54,047 nucleotides of DNA from Anaerolineales bacterium (GTDB lineage: Bacteria > Chloroflexota > Anaerolineae > Anaerolineales > Villigracilaceae). Under the pieces are notes generated by a model. That model saw only the letters and a list, made by a program, of their open reading frames with translations. It was not told the origin of the DNA and made no database searches. Position 1 is the stretch's first letter. Each line of letters opens with the position of its first letter. Position numbers and translations under genes: made by a program. Below are positions 15,636-22,880 of the stretch, piece after piece. The stretch spans positions 1 to 54,047 of the forward strand of contig JAGUZU010000066.1 of assembly GCA_020060625.1 (NCBI GenBank), read 5' to 3'.

Positions 15636-16631
15636 ATGCTTCGCAAGACCCTGATTTTGACTTTACTGTTCGCGCTCCTCATTGCAGGATGCGCCCCCGC
15701 CTCGTCCTCGACGGTGGAGCCTGTTTCTGTTTCCCCTGTGGAGACGACGCCAACCGACATTCCCGCCGCCGACCCTGAAGCGACCGGTCCCCACGCCGCG
15801 CTTACGGACGGGCTTGGTCGTCAGGTGACGCTCGACGCGCCCGCCCAGCGCGTGGTCTCGCTCGCGCCCTCGCTGACGGAAACCTTGTTTGCAATCGGCG
15901 CTGGAAGTCAGGTTGTCGGTCGGGATGAACTTTCCGATTACCCGGCGGAGGCGCAGGCTGTCGAAAACATCGGTTCCACGTTCGGAGCGTTGAACACCGA
16001 GGCGATCCTCGCATTGGAACCCGATTTGGTCGTGGCGGCGGAGATCAACACCCCCGAACAGGTTAAATCGCTGGAAGATTTGGGACTCACGGTATATTAC
16101 TTTGCAAACCCCGCAGACTTTGAAGGTTTGTATGAACTGGTAAAGGTGATGGGTATGCTGACAGGCAACGAGGAAGAGGCGGCATCGCTTGCCGAATCGT
16201 TATCCGCGCGGGTGGCGGCGGTGGAGGCGGCGGTGGCAGGCGTCTCCGACAAACCAACCGTCTTCTACGAAATTGACGGCACCGACCCCACCAAGCCATG
16301 GACGACGGGTCCCGGCACGTTCATGGACACAATGATTACACTGGCGGGCGGCGTGAACATCGGCGGCGTGTTGAGCGAACCATACGCCCAGATCAGCTCG
16401 GAGGAGATTGTTTTGCAGGACTCCGACATTATCATCCTCGGCGATACGCTTTACGGCGTGACGATTGAATCCATCGGCGAACGCGCGGGCTGGAGCGGGC
16501 TGAGCGCCGTAAGGAATGGAAATGTCTTTTCCTTCGACGACAACCTTGCCAGTCGTCCCGGTCCGCGTTTGGTGGATGGGCTGGAGGAGTTGTTGAAGAT
16601 ATTGCATCCTGAGTTGGCGCCAACTCCGTAA
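15636..16631 (+). CDS. btuF: Cobalamin ABC transporter substrate-binding lipoprotein
   Basis: A 331-residue class III periplasmic-type binding protein. The lipobox is LIAGC (C19), followed by a Pro/Thr linker to about 50, then the two-lobe FepB/BtuF fold: RVVSLAPSLTETLFAIGAG, VVGRDELSDYP, and the long connecting helix after about residue 185. It captures cobalamin or cobinamide outside the membrane for BtuC/BtuD. The start at 15636 has AGGAG 7 bases upstream. First gene of the riboswitch-controlled operon. An Fe-siderophore role is made unlikely by this context. Confidence 0.93.
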   Translation: MLRKTLILTLLFALLIAGCAPASSSTVEPVSVSPVETTPTDIPAADPEATGPHAALTDGLGRQVTLDAPAQRVVSLAPSLTETLFAIGAGSQVVGRDELSDYPAEAQAVENIGSTFGALNTEAILALEPDLVVAAEINTPEQVKSLEDLGLTVYYFANPADFEGLYELVKVMGMLTGNEEEAASLAESLSARVAAVEAAVAGVSDKPTVFYEIDGTDPTKPWTTGPGTFMDTMITLAGGVNIGGVLSEPYAQISSEEIVLQDSDIIILGDTLYGVTIESIGERAGWSGLSAVRNGNVFSFDDNLASRPGPRLVDGLEELLKILHPELAPTP

Positions 16632-16648
16632 GCGAATACACATGGAAA

Positions 16649-16682
16649 CAGGTATGCAAGTACGTGTTTACTCGCATACCTG
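16649..16682 (+). promoter_or_regulatory. Hairpin between btuF and btuC
   Basis: Inverted repeat CAGGTATGC/GCATACCTG with a 16-base loop, 12 bases before the btuC ATG, which has no visible Shine-Dalgarno sequence. It may stabilise the btuF message or tune btuC translation. It has no T-run long enough to be a strong terminator. Confidence 0.5.
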
Positions 16683-16694
16683 TATACCTTCCCC

Positions 16695-17690
16695 ATGCGC
16701 CGCTTTCCATTTCTTTCCTCTTTCATTTTTCTCGCCATTGCCCTGCTCCTCAGCCTCGCGGTCGGATCGGTATCCCTTCCACTGGGTGATTTGTTGAGCG
16801 CGCTCGCCGGGCGGGGCACCGAACTGGCGGATTCCATCCTGTGGAAGATTCGCCTGCCGCGCACCATCCTGATCTCGCTGACAGGCATGGCGCTGGGCGG
16901 GAGCGGCGCAGCGTACCAGGGTTTGTTCCGCAACCCGCTGGCAGACCCGTTCCTGATCGGCATTGCCTCCGGCGCGGGGTTGGGCGCGGTGATCGCAATG
17001 AGCGTTAACTGGACGTATTCGTTTTGGGGATTGATGGCTGTCCCGCTTGCGGCTTTCATCTCCGCATTGTTGACGGTGGCGATTGTGTACTTCCTTGCGC
17101 GGGTGGGGCAGACCACGCCCATCACCAACCTGATTTTGGCGGGCGTGGCGGTTTCATCGTTTGCCACATCGTTGATGTCGTTCCTCATGCTCCGCTCGGA
17201 TGGCGAACTGCGCCGCGCCATGAGCTGGCTGATGGGCGGCTCGATCCAACTGGGGTGGACGTTCACGCTGGCGATGCTTCCCTATCTCCTCATCGGTCTC
17301 GGCATTCTGGTTTTCAGCGGTCACGCCCTCAACCTGCTTCAATTCGGCGACGAGCAGGCGCAGCAACTCGGCTTGAACATTGCGCGCGTCAAACGGATCA
17401 TTCTGGTCTCTGCCTCGATGGCAACCGCCGCCGCCGTTTCGTTTGCGGGCATCATCGGTTTCATCGGGCTGATCGTGCCGCATGTGATGCGCCTGTCATT
17501 TGGCGGGGATTACCGCCGTTTGATTCCGCTCTCCATTCTGGGCGGTGCGGCGGCGCTGCTGTTCTCCGATGTCATTGCGCGGATTGTGCTTGCGCCGCAG
17601 GAACTGCCGGTGGGCATCGTCACCGCGCTGGCGGGCGCGCCGTTCTTTTTGTGGGTTCTGCGCCGTTCGAAAACACAAGGATTATGGTAA
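16695..17690 (+). CDS. btuC: Cobalamin ABC transporter permease
   Basis: A 331-residue FecCD-family permease with about ten membrane helices. Typical stretches are LRLPR-like KIRLPRTILISLTGMALGGSGAAYQGLFRNPLADP near residue 50, GLIVPHVMR (Q-loop partner region) near 260, and the GIVTALAGAPFFLWVLRR C-terminus. It forms the membrane channel with BtuD. Its stop overlaps the cobO start (TAATG). Confidence 0.95.
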   Translation: MRRFPFLSSFIFLAIALLLSLAVGSVSLPLGDLLSALAGRGTELADSILWKIRLPRTILISLTGMALGGSGAAYQGLFRNPLADPFLIGIASGAGLGAVIAMSVNWTYSFWGLMAVPLAAFISALLTVAIVYFLARVGQTTPITNLILAGVAVSSFATSLMSFLMLRSDGELRRAMSWLMGGSIQLGWTFTLAMLPYLLIGLGILVFSGHALNLLQFGDEQAQQLGLNIARVKRIILVSASMATAAAVSFAGIIGFIGLIVPHVMRLSFGGDYRRLIPLSILGGAAALLFSDVIARIVLAPQELPVGIVTALAGAPFFLWVLRRSKTQGLW

Positions 17691-18223
17691 TGAACAAACA
17701 GGTCAAAAACGGCTTGCTGATCGTCAACACGGGCGAAGGCAAGGGAAAAAGTACCGCCGCGTTCGGCATGGTGCTGCGCGCATGGGGGCGCGGATTTCGC
17801 ATCTGCGTCATCCAATTCGTCAAGGCGGAGACGGGGCAGTGGGGCGAGGTCAAAGCCGCGAAGAAACTTGGCATCGAGTGGATTACCACCGGCGACGGCT
17901 TCACGTGGACATCGAAGGATATGGATGAAACCATCGCCCGCGCCCGTCACGGCTGGGAGACCGCAAAGGAAAAGATCGCCAGCGGAGACTACGACCTGAT
18001 CGTGCTGGATGAATTTACCTACACCCTCGCCTACGAATGGCTCGACGCATCCGAAATATTGGACTGGCTCCGCCTCCACCGCCCCTCCGACCTGCATCTG
18101 GTTATCACAGGCAGGTCTGCCCCTGAGGCTTTGATCGCACAAGCCGACCTTGTGACCGAGATGAAACTCATCAAGCATCCGTATGAGCGGGGTCTCCAGG
18201 CACAGGCGGGGGTCGAGTTTTAG
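17690..18223 (+). CDS. cobO: Cob(I)yrinic acid a,c-diamide adenosyltransferase
   Basis: A 177-residue BtuR/CobO-type enzyme that adds the 5'-deoxyadenosyl group from ATP to reduced corrinoids, including cobinamide. The P-loop is NTGEGKGKSTAAFG, followed by CVIQFVK and the Walker B-like LIVLDEFTYTLAYEWL, and the C-terminal ITGRSAPEAL. ATG at 17690 overlaps the btuC stop; an in-frame ATG at 17684 would add two residues. It is distinct from PduO and EutT types. Confidence 0.95.
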   Translation: MNKQVKNGLLIVNTGEGKGKSTAAFGMVLRAWGRGFRICVIQFVKAETGQWGEVKAAKKLGIEWITTGDGFTWTSKDMDETIARARHGWETAKEKIASGDYDLIVLDEFTYTLAYEWLDASEILDWLRLHRPSDLHLVITGRSAPEALIAQADLVTEMKLIKHPYERGLQAQAGVEF

Positions 18224-18224
18224 T

Positions 18225-18263
18225 TGTCTCGCCCTGAGCGGCAGCGAAGGACCCAGCATGACA
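18225..18263. repeat. Family C repeat fragment
   Basis: A short version with TGTC, GCCCTGAGCG and CAGCATGACA words, set between cobO and cobT. Confidence 0.6.
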
Positions 18264-18279
18264 TGATAAAGGACAATCC

Positions 18280-19347
18280 ATGAACATCACCGGGCTCATC
18301 GAACAAATCCAACCCCTCGATCAGGCTGCCATGCGCGCCGCGCGCGGGCGGCAGAATCAACTCACCAAACCAGCAGGCAGTTTGGGGCGGCTGGAAGAAC
18401 TGTCGATTCAACTGGCTGGGATTCAACGCAAGCCTTTGCCTGCAATCAAAGACAAAGCCGTGATCGTGATGGCTGGCGATCATGGCGTGACCGCCGAAGG
18501 AGTCAGCGCGTACCCGCAGGAGGTCACGCCGCAGATGGTATTGAATTTCCTGGCGGGCGGCGCGGCGATCAATGCGCTGGCGCGTCATGCCGGGGCGAGG
18601 GTGGTGGTGGTGGATATGGGCATGACAAATGAAATCGATACGTCACGCTTCAAGCGCGACCTACTGATTCGGCGGAGAGTCGGCGCGGGGACGATGAACC
18701 TGGCTCAAGGTCCAGCCATGAGGCGCGAACAGGCGGAAGAGTCCATTCAAAGCGGAATTGAAGTCGCGTTGACGGAAATATCCAACGGCGCAGACATCCT
18801 CGGAACAGGCGATATGGGCATCGGCAACACGACCCCGTCGGCGGCGATTGCCTGCGCGTTGATGAAACTGCCGCCCGAAAAAATTGCGGGGCGCGGCACA
18901 GGCGTGGACGACGACGGACTCCAACGAAAGATTTCGGCGATTGCGCGCGGACTGGCTGTGAACCAGCCGAACGCAGACGACGGACTCGATGTGCTGGCAA
19001 AGGTCGGCGGGTTCGAGATCGGCGGGCTGGCGGGCGTGATGATCGGCGCGGCGTCGAAGCGCGCGCCGGTGATGGTGGATGGGTTTATTTCCACGGCGGC
19101 GGCGATGATCGCGGTGACGCTCGCGCCGCAGTGCAGGGAGTATCTGATCGCGGCGCATCGTTCAAAGGAAAATGGTCATGCGCTCATGCTCGAATGGCTC
19201 GGCATAAAACCGTTACTCGATTTTGACTTGCGCCTCGGCGAAGGCACGGGCGCGGCGCTCGGCATTTCGATGGCGGAGGCGGCGTGTAAAGTGTTGAGTG
19301 AAATGGCGACCTTCAGTGAAGCGGGTGTTAGTCAAGTAGTCGAATGA
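18280..19347 (+). CDS. cobT: Nicotinate-nucleotide-dimethylbenzimidazole phosphoribosyltransferase
   Basis: A 355-residue enzyme making alpha-ribazole phosphate, the lower-ligand nucleotide of cobalamin. Seen: KPAGSLGRLEEL, MAGDHGVTAEGVSAYP, the GDMGIGNTTPSAAI loop, and the C-terminal LGEGTGAAL with the family's catalytic Glu. The length matches Salmonella CobT. The Shine-Dalgarno sequence is AAAGGA. It belongs to the nucleotide-loop arm of the operon with cobS, cobC and cobU. Confidence 0.96.
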   Translation: MNITGLIEQIQPLDQAAMRAARGRQNQLTKPAGSLGRLEELSIQLAGIQRKPLPAIKDKAVIVMAGDHGVTAEGVSAYPQEVTPQMVLNFLAGGAAINALARHAGARVVVVDMGMTNEIDTSRFKRDLLIRRRVGAGTMNLAQGPAMRREQAEESIQSGIEVALTEISNGADILGTGDMGIGNTTPSAAIACALMKLPPEKIAGRGTGVDDDGLQRKISAIARGLAVNQPNADDGLDVLAKVGGFEIGGLAGVMIGAASKRAPVMVDGFISTAAAMIAVTLAPQCREYLIAAHRSKENGHALMLEWLGIKPLLDFDLRLGEGTGAALGISMAEAACKVLSEMATFSEAGVSQVVE

Positions 19348-19351
19348 TCAT

Positions 19352-19420
19352 ATGTCACTCTCCACTTTCTACTTTCCACTCACTGCTCATTATTCTCCAA
19401 TCTCCAATCACTAATCTCCA
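19352..19420. repeat. Low-complexity pyrimidine-rich repeat
   Basis: Runs of CTCCACTTTC, TACTTTCCACT and CTCCAATCTCCAATCACTAA fill the cobT-cobS gap up to the cobS ATG. A short piece of the same type (CACTTTCCACTTTC on the minus strand) lies inside cbiQ near 29770-29790. Confidence 0.7.
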
Positions 19421-20152
19421 ATGATCCCCATCCTCGCCGCCTTCCAATTTCTTACCATCTTTCCCACGCTCATCAGCCGCCCGTTCACCTCGCGGGAGAT
19501 GGGCCGCGCAGCGGGTTGGTTTCCGCTCGTCGGTGTCGCGCTTGGCTTCGCGGTGTATGGCGTGAATTACGCCGCGCAATTGGTTTTTCCGCAAACCGTT
19601 TCCGCCGCATTGACGTTGTTTGCCTGGATCGCTTTCACGCGCGCCTTCCATCTCGACGGCTTCATGGATTCCTGCGACGGTCTCTTCGGCGGCTGGACGC
19701 CGGAACGCAGGTTGGAAATCATGAAAGATTCGCACGTGGGCGCGTTTGGGACAATCGGCGGCATTCTTGTTATGTTGACGAAATTCGCGGCTCTCTCTTC
19801 GACCTCTGTCCTGTTTCCGTCCATTCTGCTTGCCGCCACGCTGGGACGTTGGGTTTCTCCGCTTGTCATTTACGCCTTTCCCTACGCCCGTGAAGATGGA
19901 TTGGGATTCGAGATGAAACGCAGCGTGACCCTTCGTGAAGTCGTCCTTGCAACGATCATGGCGGGCGCGGTCTCGTGGCTCATCCTCGGCTGGCTGGGAT
20001 TCGCCCTCATGCTCGGCGCGGCGGCGGTCGCATTTTCAACCGCGCTTTACGCCATGCGTCTCCTCCCCGGTCTCACCGGCGACATCTACGGCGCAATCAC
20101 GACCCTTGTCGAAATGCTGACACTCGTCGCCTTCACCGCTATCCGCGCCTGA
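19421..20152 (+). CDS. cobS: Adenosylcobinamide-GDP ribazoletransferase (cobalamin synthase)
   Basis: A 243-residue membrane enzyme with about six hydrophobic helices that joins adenosylcobinamide-GDP to alpha-ribazole. Seen: the N-terminal FQFLTIFP, GWFPLVGVALG, and the metal-binding Asp cluster in FHLDGFMDSCDGLFGG. No Shine-Dalgarno sequence was seen because the start abuts a low-complexity repeat. Its TGA stop is the first word of the heptanucleotide array that follows. Confidence 0.95.
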   Translation: MIPILAAFQFLTIFPTLISRPFTSREMGRAAGWFPLVGVALGFAVYGVNYAAQLVFPQTVSAALTLFAWIAFTRAFHLDGFMDSCDGLFGGWTPERRLEIMKDSHVGAFGTIGGILVMLTKFAALSSTSVLFPSILLAATLGRWVSPLVIYAFPYAREDGLGFEMKRSVTLREVVLATIMAGAVSWLILGWLGFALMLGAAAVAFSTALYAMRLLPGLTGDIYGAITTLVEMLTLVAFTAIRA

Positions 20153-20241
20153 AACCTGAAACCTGAAACCTGAAACTTGAAACTTGAAACCTGAAACCTG
20201 AAACTTGAAACCTGAAACCTGAAACCTGAAACCTTGAAACC
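20150..20241. repeat. Heptanucleotide tandem repeat (TGAAACC)n
   Basis: Twelve heptads TGAAACC or TGAAACT, then one 8-base unit with an extra T. The array begins in the last sense codon and stop codon of cobS and ends at the ATG of cobC, which reads ATGAAAC as a near-heptad. Copy-number change here would alter the intercistronic distance without touching either frame. Confidence 0.95.
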
Positions 20242-20853
20242 ATGAAACTCCTTCTCACTCGTCACGGCGAAACAGATTGGAACCTGGCGCGTCGTTATCA
20301 GGGTCAATCCGATGCGCCCTTGAATCAGACCGGCATTCGGCAGGCAGAACAACTCGCAAACCGCCTCTCGAAAGAAACGGTTCACGCGATATACGCCAGC
20401 GACCTCTCCCGCGCCGCAGTCACCGCGCAACTCATCGCGGCATCGCGCCAACTCGAAATCAAAACAGACCCGCGCTGGCGCGAGTTGTCCTTTGGTCAAT
20501 GGGAAGGACTGAACTACGCCGAGGTTGACGCGCAATGGCATGACCGTCTCACAAACTGGATCGCCAACCCGGTCCCCTCCGCGCCGCCCGAAGGAGAGTC
20601 CCTGATGCAGCTGGCAGAGCGTGTGCAATCCGCCCTGGATGAGTTGAAATCAAACCACAAGGATGATGCCGTGCTGGTCGTCTCACACAGCGGCGTAATT
20701 CAAACCCTGCTGTGCCTCGTCCTCGGCATGGATTTGAAACGCTACTGGCAATTCCGCGTCCTGCAAGCCTCATTGACCATCGTCAGTTTTCATGAAAACG
20801 GCGCAGTTTTGAATTTGTTCAATGAAATTTCACATTTAAAGGCGCTTGAATAA
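20242..20853 (+). CDS. cobC: Alpha-ribazole phosphatase-like histidine phosphatase
   Basis: A 203-residue phosphoglycerate-mutase-type phosphatase. The RHGE motif carries the phospho-His in LLTRHGETDWN; the second His is in VVSHSGVIQTL. YASDLSRAAVTAQLI and WRELSFGQWEG are typical of CobC. It should remove phosphate from alpha-ribazole-5'-phosphate or adenosylcobalamin-5'-phosphate. The call as CobC, not a generic phosphatase, rests on operon context. No normal Shine-Dalgarno sequence precedes it. TAATG overlap with cobU. Confidence 0.88.
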   Translation: MKLLLTRHGETDWNLARRYQGQSDAPLNQTGIRQAEQLANRLSKETVHAIYASDLSRAAVTAQLIAASRQLEIKTDPRWRELSFGQWEGLNYAEVDAQWHDRLTNWIANPVPSAPPEGESLMQLAERVQSALDELKSNHKDDAVLVVSHSGVIQTLLCLVLGMDLKRYWQFRVLQASLTIVSFHENGAVLNLFNEISHLKALE

Positions 20854-21395
20854 TGGGCGGCATCACCCTCATCCTCGGCGGCGCGCGCAGCGGAAAATCG
20901 TCCCATGCGCTTCACTTGGCGGAAGAATCCGGCAAACCCGTGACGTTCATCGCCACCGCCCAGGCGTTCGATGACGAAATGTCCGCGCGAATAGCAAAAC
21001 ACAAATCCGAAAGACCCGCCGCCTGGTACACGCTCGAAATCCCGTTTGCGATTGCAAGACACGCGCGCGAAATAAAATCCGAAATCGTGATTCTCGACTG
21101 CGTCACACTGCTTGTCTCGAACCTGATGATGCAGTTTGTAAAAGACGACTTGGCGGATGAATCTCCGTTCGTCAAAGCCCTTCAAAACGAAATCGAAGAG
21201 ACGCTCGCCGCAATCCGCCGTTCGAACAGCCGCTGGATCATCGTCTCCAATGAAGTCGGTCTGGGGCTTGTCCCGCCGTATCAGATGGGGCGTGTATACC
21301 GTGACGGGGTCGGTTGGGCAAATCAAAGGCTGGCGCGCGAAGCGGATTTGGTCCTCTTCATGGCGGCGGGCATTCCAATGGTCATAAAAGGATAA
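20853..21395 (+). CDS. cobU: Adenosylcobinamide kinase/guanylyltransferase
   Basis: A 180-residue bifunctional enzyme that phosphorylates adenosylcobinamide and converts it to the GDP form. The P-loop is GGARSGKSS at residues 9-17, followed by VTFIATAQAFDDEM, the H-x4-RP segment (HKSERPAAW) carrying the guanylylated His, ILDCVTLLVSNLM, and SNEVGLGLVP. Full length. It is translationally coupled to cobC and 3 bases before btuD. Confidence 0.96.
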   Translation: MGGITLILGGARSGKSSHALHLAEESGKPVTFIATAQAFDDEMSARIAKHKSERPAAWYTLEIPFAIARHAREIKSEIVILDCVTLLVSNLMMQFVKDDLADESPFVKALQNEIEETLAAIRRSNSRWIIVSNEVGLGLVPPYQMGRVYRDGVGWANQRLAREADLVLFMAAGIPMVIKG

Positions 21396-21398
21396 CCC

Positions 21399-22163
21399 AT
21401 GCTCAAGATCCAAAATCTTTCCGCCTCCTATCATGGGCATCAGGTTTTGCGCGATGTCTCCTTCGACGTGCAAAGCGGTGAAGTCCTCGCGCTCATCGGA
21501 CCCAACGGCGCGGGCAAGTCCACCATCATCCGCGCGGCGAGCGGCGTGATTCCCTCCACCGGCTCGGTCCGCACCAACGGCGACGATTTCCACGCGCTGA
21601 CGCCGATCCAACGCGCGCGCTACATGGCGGTTGTGCCGCAGGCGATTTCATTGCCGCCCGCGTTTACGGTCTGGGAGACCGTCTTGATGGGACGCACGCC
21701 CTACCTCGGTTTTCTCGGCAACGCCTCTTCTCTCGACGAGGAACTTGCCCGCCAAGCCCTGAGCCGGGTCCACGCCTTAGCCTTGTCCAACCGCCGCGTG
21801 GGGGAACTCTCCGGCGGCGAGGCGCAGCGCATCCTGCTCGCCCGCGCATTATGCCAGTCCACGCCGATTCTTTTGCTGGATGAGCCCACAGCCCATTTGG
21901 ATCTGCAATATCAAGTCAGCCTGCTGGAATTGATCCGCGAGCTGGCGCTCAAGGAAAATCTCGCCGTGCTGGTCGCCCTGCACGATCTCAACCTCGCCGC
22001 CAGGTACGCGGACCGGGTCGCTTTGCTGGTTGGCGGGGATCTAAAAGCCGTTGGCGCTCCGCGCGATGTGCTGACCCCCGAAACCATTTCAAATGCCTAT
22101 TGCCTGCCCGTGCAGGTGGTGGAACACCCGTTTAAAGATGCCCCGCTTGTTCTTCCAAAATAA
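21399..22163 (+). CDS. btuD: Cobalamin ABC transporter ATPase
   Basis: A 254-residue ABC ATPase of the FecE/BtuD group. Walker A GPNGAGKST, Q-loop VVPQ, signature LSGGEAQR, Walker B ILLLDEPTAHLD and the H-loop LHDLNLAARYADR are all present. It powers BtuC. It sits at the end of the operon, away from btuFC, but on the same strand and within 3 bases of cobU. Confidence 0.94.
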   Translation: MLKIQNLSASYHGHQVLRDVSFDVQSGEVLALIGPNGAGKSTIIRAASGVIPSTGSVRTNGDDFHALTPIQRARYMAVVPQAISLPPAFTVWETVLMGRTPYLGFLGNASSLDEELARQALSRVHALALSNRRVGELSGGEAQRILLARALCQSTPILLLDEPTAHLDLQYQVSLLELIRELALKENLAVLVALHDLNLAARYADRVALLVGGDLKAVGAPRDVLTPETISNAYCLPVQVVEHPFKDAPLVLPK

Positions 22164-22232
22164 ACATTTGGGCGCCGGGAAAACAAATCACACTAACCAT
22201 CTTTGTGGTAAAAATGGGGGCTGGAGTAACAA

Positions 22233-22832
22233 ATGACCGGAAAAAATCTACTTGCCATTTTCATCCTGATCGCTTTGACGATTTCCGCCTGCGGTTCCGC
22301 CGAACCGGAGATGAGCGCCGAAGACATTGCCAACACGGCGGTTGCCGAAGCCTGGCTCGCCATCACGCAGACCGCGCTTGCCGCGCCTTCCCCCACACCC
22401 ATCCCGCCGACCTTTACCCCCGAACCCACAGCGACCCTGCTTCCAACCCTGCCGCCTTTACCGACCCTTGCGCTTGAAACGCAGGCAGCGGTATCCGTCC
22501 CCACCCAGGATGAATGCAACCAGGTTCCGCCCATCGAACCGCAGGGCGGGCTGGCGAACGTCGAATTCACGAACCGCTCGGAAGGGAATGTCAATCTTTC
22601 GTTCGGGATGAACACCCCAAACGACAAGGGGGAATGCGTCACATACACGTTCACTTTTGGGGTGGGAGGGCAGCTTGCCGCCAAAGTGCTGGCAGGCTGT
22701 TATTGGGGTTGGGCATGGATCGAGGGCAAGCAGTCATCCATCGCGCGGACGGGTTCCGTGATTCTGTGCATGACCGATCCCAACGTCATCTACCACATCG
22801 AGATCACGAAGGAAAGGGTTGATTTCGAGTAG
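22233..22832 (+). CDS. Lipoprotein of unknown function
   Basis: A 199-residue lipoprotein: signal peptide with lipobox ISAC (C20), a Pro/Thr-rich linker (about 50-85), and a C-terminal domain with five Cys residues, predicted mostly beta. No family recognised. GGAG precedes the start. It has its own terminator and is 69 bases from btuD, so it may be separate from the B12 operon. Confidence 0.7.
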   Translation: MTGKNLLAIFILIALTISACGSAEPEMSAEDIANTAVAEAWLAITQTALAAPSPTPIPPTFTPEPTATLLPTLPPLPTLALETQAAVSVPTQDECNQVPPIEPQGGLANVEFTNRSEGNVNLSFGMNTPNDKGECVTYTFTFGVGGQLAAKVLAGCYWGWAWIEGKQSSIARTGSVILCMTDPNVIYHIEITKERVDFE

Positions 22833-22850
22833 GCGGAATGCTTGCGAAAT

Positions 22851-22880
22851 ATGCGCCCGTTCAACGGGCGCATTCTTTTT
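22851..22880 (+). terminator. Rho-independent terminator
   Basis: Stem ATGCGCCCG/CGGGCGCAT with a 5-base loop, followed by TCTTTTT. It ends the + strand lipoprotein transcript and overlaps the last codons of the converging minus-strand gene, which ends at 22861. Confidence 0.88.

Noticed and set aside
20150-20241. CRISPR or a regulatory iteron set
   Set aside because: Perfect 7-base tandem units without spacers form a simple-sequence repeat.
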